A DNA stretch of 20,698 nt from IMG/VR virus record IMGVR_UViG_3300046804_003146, positions 1 to 20,698 of that record, one strand, 5' to 3'. Shown piece by piece: positions 15,984-20,698 of this stretch (the stretch's first letter is position 1; each line of letters opens with the position of its first letter). Made by a program: the position numbers and the translations under genes. The stretch comes from a virus. The notes beneath the pieces are model-generated. The model searched no databases. It was not told where the DNA came from and saw only the letters and a list, made by a program, of their open reading frames with translations.

Positions 15984-16811
15984 ATGACCAAACCTGTTAC
16001 TGCGTTTAAGTCACTAGCACCAAATGAATATACGATAACCCCGTTTCATGCGTACTCGTCACAAACGTATACGTATGTTTCGGGGTCCACCAGTAATTCG
16101 GTAGATGTAAATTTCTTGTTTGGTCGTAAGTATAGTACTTCAAGTGGATTACGGGTGGAAAATGCTGAACAAGAATTGTTTGATTCTGTAATACAAACAT
16201 TCTATTCTATACTTCCATCGACTCAATATGGTATCACACCATCATCGTATATTCCAACTGGGTCGGTATACGTAATCAGTATTACACAAGATATATTCGG
16301 TGAACAAATTCAGCCAAATACGATGAAGGTTACTATCGGTACATCATCGTCGTATGATGACGGAAAAGGTAATATGTACGTCTCGTCATCTGTTGGTAGT
16401 GGTTCAATTATTGGTTCAATCTTTTATGAAAAGGGTGTAGTATTATTAAAGACTACATCAAGTATCGCTGGTGGTGGAATATCAAATGATGGTGTCTATG
16501 TAGGAAATGGAAACAGTGTGCAAGTGCAATTCAGTTCATCAGTAATGTTACACGAACATGCTGTTAAAGTTAAACTGAATCCATCGGAATATAACTACTC
16601 GTTATATAATCCGACGACCAACAAGATTATGTATACGGGGTCAGCATCGCTTCCACGGGATTTAATGGCATCACAAAGTTTACTCCCATACATTACAACC
16701 ATCGGGTTATATAATGAAGCAAATGAATTGGTTGCAGTAGGAAAACTATCAAATCCAATTCAACGGACTTCTGATAGTACTCAAACCTTCGTTGTAAAAT
16801 TTGACACCTAA
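15984..16811 (+). CDS. Virion structural protein with shared C-terminal module (second copy)
   Basis: A 275-residue protein whose N-terminal 200 residues differ from the preceding gene but whose C-terminus is related to it: EYNYSLYN, YTGSAS, TTIGLYNEANELVAVGKLSN, ending FVVKFDT. The N-terminal part begins MTKPVTAFKSLAPNEYTITP and has SGSTSNSVDVNFLFGR and a Ser/Gly-rich region. The 22-nt gap upstream holds only a weak GGTGG ribosome binding site, so its expression may depend on read-through or coupling. A structural role is inferred from composition and neighbours. Confidence 0.7.
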   Translation: MTKPVTAFKSLAPNEYTITPFHAYSSQTYTYVSGSTSNSVDVNFLFGRKYSTSSGLRVENAEQELFDSVIQTFYSILPSTQYGITPSSYIPTGSVYVISITQDIFGEQIQPNTMKVTIGTSSSYDDGKGNMYVSSSVGSGSIIGSIFYEKGVVLLKTTSSIAGGGISNDGVYVGNGNSVQVQFSSSVMLHEHAVKVKLNPSEYNYSLYNPTTNKIMYTGSASLPRDLMASQSLLPYITTIGLYNEANELVAVGKLSNPIQRTSDSTQTFVVKFDT

Positions 16812-16829
16812 TAGTGGTGGAGAAATATT

Positions 16830-17282
16830 ATGAGTTTAGTAGATTTATATAATCAAGCTGCAAACGGAACCTATGTCGGCGAAGTTAAAGCAAAGCAAGC
16901 TACCGACGTTGGTGCGAAAGATGGTGTAAACTTTATGGATGGAACTCGTCGCCGCAATCCAGAACCAGATGAATTCCAAACCGAATTTAAGAGAAACGCA
17001 GAAGGTACCTATGCAGTTGGTGGAGCACAAGGAACTGTATCTCCAACCAATAATAAGACCTACGAACTTTCTCGCTGGACTCCAAAATCTCTAAAATTGG
17101 CATTCGAACAAGAAGGGCCAGCTTCCTTAAGTAGCGGATTTTACAACAACAGATTCAGAACCGCAACAACTGCTAAAGGAACTCAAATTATACACAATTA
17201 CACCCCACTTAACAACAAGGGATATGTAAATTTGAATTCTTTTGCGGCAGCTCGGGTCAACTCATCAGCAACAAGTTTCTAA
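16830..17282 (+). CDS. Small virion-region protein, unknown
   Basis: A 150-residue protein beginning MSLVDLYNQAANGTYVGE, with a basic/hydrophilic middle (DGTRRRNPEPDEFQTEFKR) and a C-terminal half of short Asn/Thr-rich segments (LSSGFYNNRFRTATTA, NNKGYVNLNSFAAARVN). Little predicted regular structure; it may be a linker or partly disordered particle protein. It has a clear GGTGGAG ribosome binding site 9 nt upstream and is the last gene of the structural block. No family recognised with certainty. Confidence 0.6.
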   Translation: MSLVDLYNQAANGTYVGEVKAKQATDVGAKDGVNFMDGTRRRNPEPDEFQTEFKRNAEGTYAVGGAQGTVSPTNNKTYELSRWTPKSLKLAFEQEGPASLSSGFYNNRFRTATTAKGTQIIHNYTPLNNKGYVNLNSFAAARVNSSATSF

Positions 17283-17296
17283 TATAAGAGGTTACA

Positions 17297-17647
17297 ATGA
17301 AACCACGTAGTGCAAAAAATAAAGGTAAACGGTTACAAAACGCAGTTCGAGATATGATTTTAGAAAACTTCACACAATTGGAACCCGATGATGTGGTTTC
17401 AACTTTGATGGGTGATAGTGGAACAGATATTAAATTGTCACCTGCGGCCCGTAAGGTGTTTCCATACTCTCCAGAGTGCAAGAACCAAGAAAAGATGAAC
17501 ATCTGGGCGTCTCTGGAACAAGCAGAAGGGAATACGAAAGAAGGGACTACTCCCGTTCTATTCTTTAAGAGAAATAATACACCAGTGTACGCGGTTATTC
17601 CCGCAGAACACTTTTTTCAATTAGTTAATAAAAAACCAGTTGAATAA
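17297..17647 (+). CDS. PD-(D/E)XK-type nuclease
   Basis: A 116-residue protein with the core of the PD-(D/E)XK nuclease fold. Gly10 and Gln14 lie in the first helix (KGKRLQNAVRDMI), followed by MGDSGTDIKLSPAARKVFP with Asp44, then the strand SPECKNQE with Glu60-x-Lys62, and a final helix IWASLEQAEGNTKEG followed by TTPVLFFKR. Asp44, Glu60 and Lys62 are the candidate metal-binding and catalytic residues. Small enzymes of this pattern in phages are often labelled Holliday-junction resolvase-like or recombination nucleases; the substrate is not readable. It stands between the structural genes and the primase, upstream of the primase promoter, so it is probably co-transcribed with the structural genes. 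Ribosome binding site AGAGGTT. Confidence 0.7.
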   Translation: MKPRSAKNKGKRLQNAVRDMILENFTQLEPDDVVSTLMGDSGTDIKLSPAARKVFPYSPECKNQEKMNIWASLEQAEGNTKEGTTPVLFFKRNNTPVYAVIPAEHFFQLVNKKPVE

Positions 17648-17653
17648 GAAAAC

Positions 17654-17682
17654 TTGACAATTTGCAGAAGAGGGGTTAGATT
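17654..17682 (+). promoter_or_regulatory. Sigma70-type promoter before the primase
   Basis: TTGACA at 17654-17659 is a perfect -35 hexamer; 17 bp later TAGATT (17677-17682) matches 4 of 6 of the -10. Spacing is optimal. The expected start is near 17689, almost at the ATG of the primase (17689), so the mRNA may be leaderless or nearly so. It separates structural from replication genes and is probably read by host RNA polymerase early in infection. Confidence 0.6.
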
Positions 17683-17717
17683 TCATATATGAATCTAATC
17701 TCTCTTTTGTCGCAAAT
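17660..17717 (+). repeat. Long inverted repeat spanning the primase start codon
   Basis: Bases 17664-17682 pair with 17692-17710 in 19 consecutive pairs, of which 4 are G-U. The loop, 17683-17691, contains the start codon (17689-17691), and the purine-rich ribosome-binding-like GAGGGG (17670-17675) lies within the stem. An outer six-pair helix (17660-17665 with 17712-17717) can form as an alternative extension, with a three-base bulge. In RNA made by read-through this would bury the ribosome binding site. A transcript from the promoter at 17654-17682 lacks the left arm. Confidence 0.6.
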
Positions 17718-18600
17718 ATTAGGTGATTATAAGCAATTTGGGAACGGGGAACACTATTTCTCGTGCCCTTTCTGTCATCACCAAAAGAGAAAATTCGCTG
17801 TTAATTTATTAAAAAACGTTTTTCATTGTTGGCACTGTGGAGCAAAAGGACGTTCTTTAATAACATTATTTAAGAGACTGGATGTATCCCCTTCACAAAT
17901 GAAGGAGTTGCGGTCACTACTTTCTGATGACCAAGTACGGAATTACGTAGAATCCGCAGATGAAGTTACAAGCTTACATCTTCCACCTGGATACAAGCCG
18001 TTATGGATACCCACCAAGAGCTTACATTATAAACACGCCTTACGATATCTTACAAATAGAGGTATTAAGGGGTATGACATTATCCGCTACCAGATGGGAT
18101 ATACCATTGACGGTCCATATGCGAATCGTATCATTATTCCGTCATACGATAAAGACAATAAGTTGAACTATTTTATCGCTCGTAGTTTTTATGAAGATGG
18201 GATGAAGTATAAGAATCCACCCGTGTCAAAAAACGTGGTGATGTTTGAGAATCAAATTAATTGGAAGATGCCTGTGGTTCTCTGTGAAGGTGTATTCGAC
18301 GCGATTGCAATCCGTCGAAATGCTATACCACTCTTGGGTAAGTTTGTACCCAAAAAGTTGTTGAAAGAACTGGTCAAGAATAAAGTAAAAGATGTGTATG
18401 TTGTACTAGACGATGATGCATTGACAGATGCAAGAGAAATCGAACGAACGTTGAACGCTTATGAAATGAATGTCAAGCTGGTAAACCTTGACAAGAAAGA
18501 CCCTTCGGAGTTAGGTTTCAAAGATACGTGGGAATGTATCGAGCGTGGGTCCGCAACAACATTTAAAGACTATATTGGTGGCAGGTTACAGAATATATGA
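17689..18600 (+). CDS. DNA primase, zinc-finger plus TOPRIM
   Basis: A 303-residue primase of the DnaG/T4 gp61 type. The N-terminal zinc-binding domain has Cys26, Cys29, Cys47 and Cys50 (CPFCHH and CWHCG), the CHC2-type pattern for template recognition. The catalytic TOPRIM has Glu200 in EGVFDA and the Asp cluster 241-243 in VVLDDDA, which bind metal for RNA primer synthesis. Slightly shorter than T4 gp61 (342). The preceding codons in frame hit a stop (TAG 17677-17679), so ATG 17689 is the first possible ATG start. It lies inside the loop of a long inverted repeat and just after a sigma70-like promoter. The stop overlaps the next ATG by 4 nt (ATGA). Confidence 0.9.
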   Translation: MNLISLLSQILGDYKQFGNGEHYFSCPFCHHQKRKFAVNLLKNVFHCWHCGAKGRSLITLFKRLDVSPSQMKELRSLLSDDQVRNYVESADEVTSLHLPPGYKPLWIPTKSLHYKHALRYLTNRGIKGYDIIRYQMGYTIDGPYANRIIIPSYDKDNKLNYFIARSFYEDGMKYKNPPVSKNVVMFENQINWKMPVVLCEGVFDAIAIRRNAIPLLGKFVPKKLLKELVKNKVKDVYVVLDDDALTDAREIERTLNAYEMNVKLVNLDKKDPSELGFKDTWECIERGSATTFKDYIGGRLQNI

Positions 18601-20698
18601 GAATTGACGTATCATTTAACAAGTTACGAAAAATTGTACATACCGCAGATATTCACATTCGTTTATTCAAACGGCATGAAGAATATCGGGAAGCATTCAA
18701 TACCTTTTACGACCAACTTCGTCAAACGGATTTAACTGACGGGGTAATCGTCGTTGCTGGTGACATCCTCCACGCTAAGACCGATATGAGTCCAGAAATG
18801 GTGGAACTCGCCTCAGAGTTTCTCCGCAATCTTGCCGATATCGCTCCTACGTTCGTCATCGCAGGGAACCACGACCTCAATCTGTCCAATATGAATCGGT
18901 TGGATAGTCTGACGCCGATTATCAAGAATCTCAATCATTCCAACTTACATTATCTTAAGCACTCCGATATCTACCAAGTTGCTGACGTAGATTTCGCAGT
19001 ATGTTCTATATTGGATGATCGTGAACAATGGCCGTCTGTCCAAGACTGTCGGAAGAATGCAAAGAAGATTGCACTCTATCACGGACCTGTCCACGGGGCA
19101 CAGACAGATGTTAAGTATGTTATTACCAACCGTCACGTAGATGTTACGGCATTCGAAGGATACGACATCGTACTCCTTGGTGACATCCACAAGTATCAAA
19201 TTCTTCAAGAAAGTAATCCTGTCATCGTGTATTCCTCGTCACTCATTCAGCAGAACCACGGGGAAACAGTCAACAATCACGGATGGTGTTTATGGAATGT
19301 GGAAGATTGCACACATACGTTTCATGAACTTCCGAACGCCTACGGATACTACACGTTAGAACTCCAAGACGGAAAGATTAATTTCCCAACCGATATGCCA
19401 AAGAATGTCCGCCTTCGTTTATTTACGGGGACGGCAGATACGTCATTGGTCAAAAAGACCACTGCGGCATTACGGAAAAGGTATAACATCATTGAACTCA
19501 GTATCAACAAGAATCGGTTCAATCAAGCAAGTAATGTCAATCGTAGAGGAAATCACGTTACTACGGATGTCACGAATGTCAACACACAGAATACGCTGAT
19601 TCAAGATTGGATTGAACGGAATCACGAAACTGTTGATGATGATTTGATGAAAAAAATTATTGGTATCAATAATACATTGAATGCCCAAGTCAATCACGAG
19701 GACCAATCACGGAATATTCACTGGCGTCCGTTGAAGTTTACGTTCTCTAATATGTTCTCGTATGGGGAAAACAACGAGATTGATTTTGAGAATCTCCAAG
19801 GTATTCACGGTATCTTCGCGTCAAACGCATCCGGCAAGAGTTCGTCGATGGATGCACTCATCTTCTGCTTGTACGACAAGACTCCACGTGCGTTCCGTGG
19901 TGACCACATTATGAATAATCGCCGTGACCAGTTCGAATGTGAATTGAAGTTTGAAATCAATCAAGAAATCTATTATATCCGCCGTATTGGTAATCGTAAG
20001 AAGGGTGGAGATGTCAAGGTAGACGTATCATTCTGGAAGGAGAATCCAGACGGAACCCACACTTCGTTGAATGGTGAAGACCGCCGGGACACTAATGCTA
20101 ACATTCGTAACTATGTCGGTAGTTATGAAGATTTCGTATTGACCACGCTCAGTAGTCAGACGGGGAATGCACTCTTTATTGACAAGTCTCATTCTGAACG
20201 AAAGGACTTACTCATCCAGTTTATGGGGCTGAATGTGTTTGATAAGTTATTTGATGAGGCAAATGAAGAGAGTAAGGAGCTTACTGGTGCGTTGAAGAAG
20301 TTCAAGAAGATTGATTTCGGTCAACTTCTAGCAGAAACACAGACGAAACTTGAAGATACTAAAGTCAATCACCAACGGGTGGAAGGGCTTGTCGATGATA
20401 TTAAAGAAGAACGGGATATGTTGGATGTCAAGTTACGGGACTGGCAGAGTCAAAAGCGTCCAGTACCGAATATCACGTTAGATATTGATGTATTACGGTC
20501 TGACCTTCAAAAAACAAATACGTTAATAGTCAAGTATACCGAAGAAAAGCTGAAGGCAGAAGGACGATTAGAAGAAATCAATAATACTATTAGAGAACAA
20601 ACCCAACAAGTGATTGACGCCAATATCCCAGAACTTCGGAAATCAGTAGAGGAATATAATAAGTTATCTACCTTACTGAACAAGGGAACATCGGCACT
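18597..20698 (+). CDS. SbcD/gp47-SbcC/gp46 fusion protein (3' partial)
   Basis: One open frame of at least 700 codons with no stop to the window end. Residues 1 to about 300 are an Mre11/SbcD-type phosphoesterase: Asp18-x-His20 (HTADIH), GDILHAK with Asp56, AGNHDL with Asn91 and His92, YHGPVHG with His162, and LLGDIHKYQ with His198. After a short helical linker (about residues 320-375) the ATPase begins: FSNMFSYGENNEIDFENL, the Walker A loop ASNASGKSS (Lys414), then the Q-loop-like LSSQTGNALFID and SERKDLLIQFMGL typical of Rad50/SbcC. Residues from about 555 look like coiled coil. In T4 and E. coli these are two proteins. The pair processes DNA ends for recombination-dependent replication. 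It overlaps the primase stop by 4 nt (ATGA). Confidence 0.85.
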   Translation, partial: MRIDVSFNKLRKIVHTADIHIRLFKRHEEYREAFNTFYDQLRQTDLTDGVIVVAGDILHAKTDMSPEMVELASEFLRNLADIAPTFVIAGNHDLNLSNMNRLDSLTPIIKNLNHSNLHYLKHSDIYQVADVDFAVCSILDDREQWPSVQDCRKNAKKIALYHGPVHGAQTDVKYVITNRHVDVTAFEGYDIVLLGDIHKYQILQESNPVIVYSSSLIQQNHGETVNNHGWCLWNVEDCTHTFHELPNAYGYYTLELQDGKINFPTDMPKNVRLRLFTGTADTSLVKKTTAALRKRYNIIELSINKNRFNQASNVNRRGNHVTTDVTNVNTQNTLIQDWIERNHETVDDDLMKKIIGINNTLNAQVNHEDQSRNIHWRPLKFTFSNMFSYGENNEIDFENLQGIHGIFASNASGKSSSMDALIFCLYDKTPRAFRGDHIMNNRRDQFECELKFEINQEIYYIRRIGNRKKGGDVKVDVSFWKENPDGTHTSLNGEDRRDTNANIRNYVGSYEDFVLTTLSSQTGNALFIDKSHSERKDLLIQFMGLNVFDKLFDEANEESKELTGALKKFKKIDFGQLLAETQTKLEDTKVNHQRVEGLVDDIKEERDMLDVKLRDWQSQKRPVPNITLDIDVLRSDLQKTNTLIVKYTEEKLKAEGRLEEINNTIREQTQQVIDANIPELRKSVEEYNKLSTLLNKGTSA

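Noticed and set aside
17664-17710. The long inverted repeat as a rho-independent terminator
   Set aside because: The stem is moderate in GC, is not followed by a proper U-tract, and spans the start codon, which fits translational control better.
1-20698. Minus-strand open frames, CRISPR arrays, tRNA genes and insertion sequences
   Set aside because: The minus-strand frames all lie opposite convincing genes and show no family motifs. I saw no regularly spaced direct repeats, cloverleaf, or transposase.

Overview
The window looks like part of the genome of a T4-like contractile-tailed phage (Caudoviricetes, myovirus morphology), probably of the aquatic kind. The evidence is a recognisable set of T4-type proteins: late sigma factor gp55, a central spike (gp5-like), baseplate wedge proteins gp25 and gp6, a zinc-finger/TOPRIM primase, and gp47/gp46 recombination nuclease domains. 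Genes are tightly packed, all on the + strand, AT-rich, and joined mostly by 1-4 nt overlaps or gaps under 25 nt. There are no tRNAs, insertion sequences or CRISPR arrays. The gene at each end runs off the window. The host cannot be told from the sequence.

Layout. (1) 1-845: the 3' part of an IMP dehydrogenase/GMP reductase family enzyme without the CBS domains. (2) 857-1668: an exported lysozyme-fold protein and a one-pass membrane protein. (3) 1640-2377: the late sigma factor. (4) 2417-9799: a conserved small protein, then the baseplate genes: lysozyme-less spike, two small unknowns, gp25, gp6, a DNRLRE-like protein and three unknown structural proteins. (5) 9810-14150: a 1446-residue structural protein with a LamG-like domain, perhaps in the gp7 position. 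(6) 14214-17282: four further virion-type proteins, two of which share a C-terminal module. (7) 17297-20698: DNA-metabolism genes: a PD-(D/E)XK nuclease, a primase, and one open frame that joins SbcD/gp47 and SbcC/gp46 domains.

Only three intergenic gaps exceed 35 nt (2378-2416, 14151-14213, 17648-17688), and each holds a promoter-like element. Two of them share a TAYTTATAAT motif that may be a gp55-type late promoter. The third, before the primase, has a sigma70-type promoter (TTGACA, 17 bp, TAGATT) placed inside a long inverted repeat. An RNA reading through from the structural genes would form a 19-pair hairpin with the primase start codon in its loop, whereas a transcript from the local promoter would not. 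This is the most interesting regulatory structure I see.

Two other results stand out. GATC is almost absent: I find 2 sites by eye where base composition would predict roughly 70, and the bias is visible in codon choice. Second, the phosphoesterase and ATPase subunits of the recombination nuclease are fused into one polypeptide.
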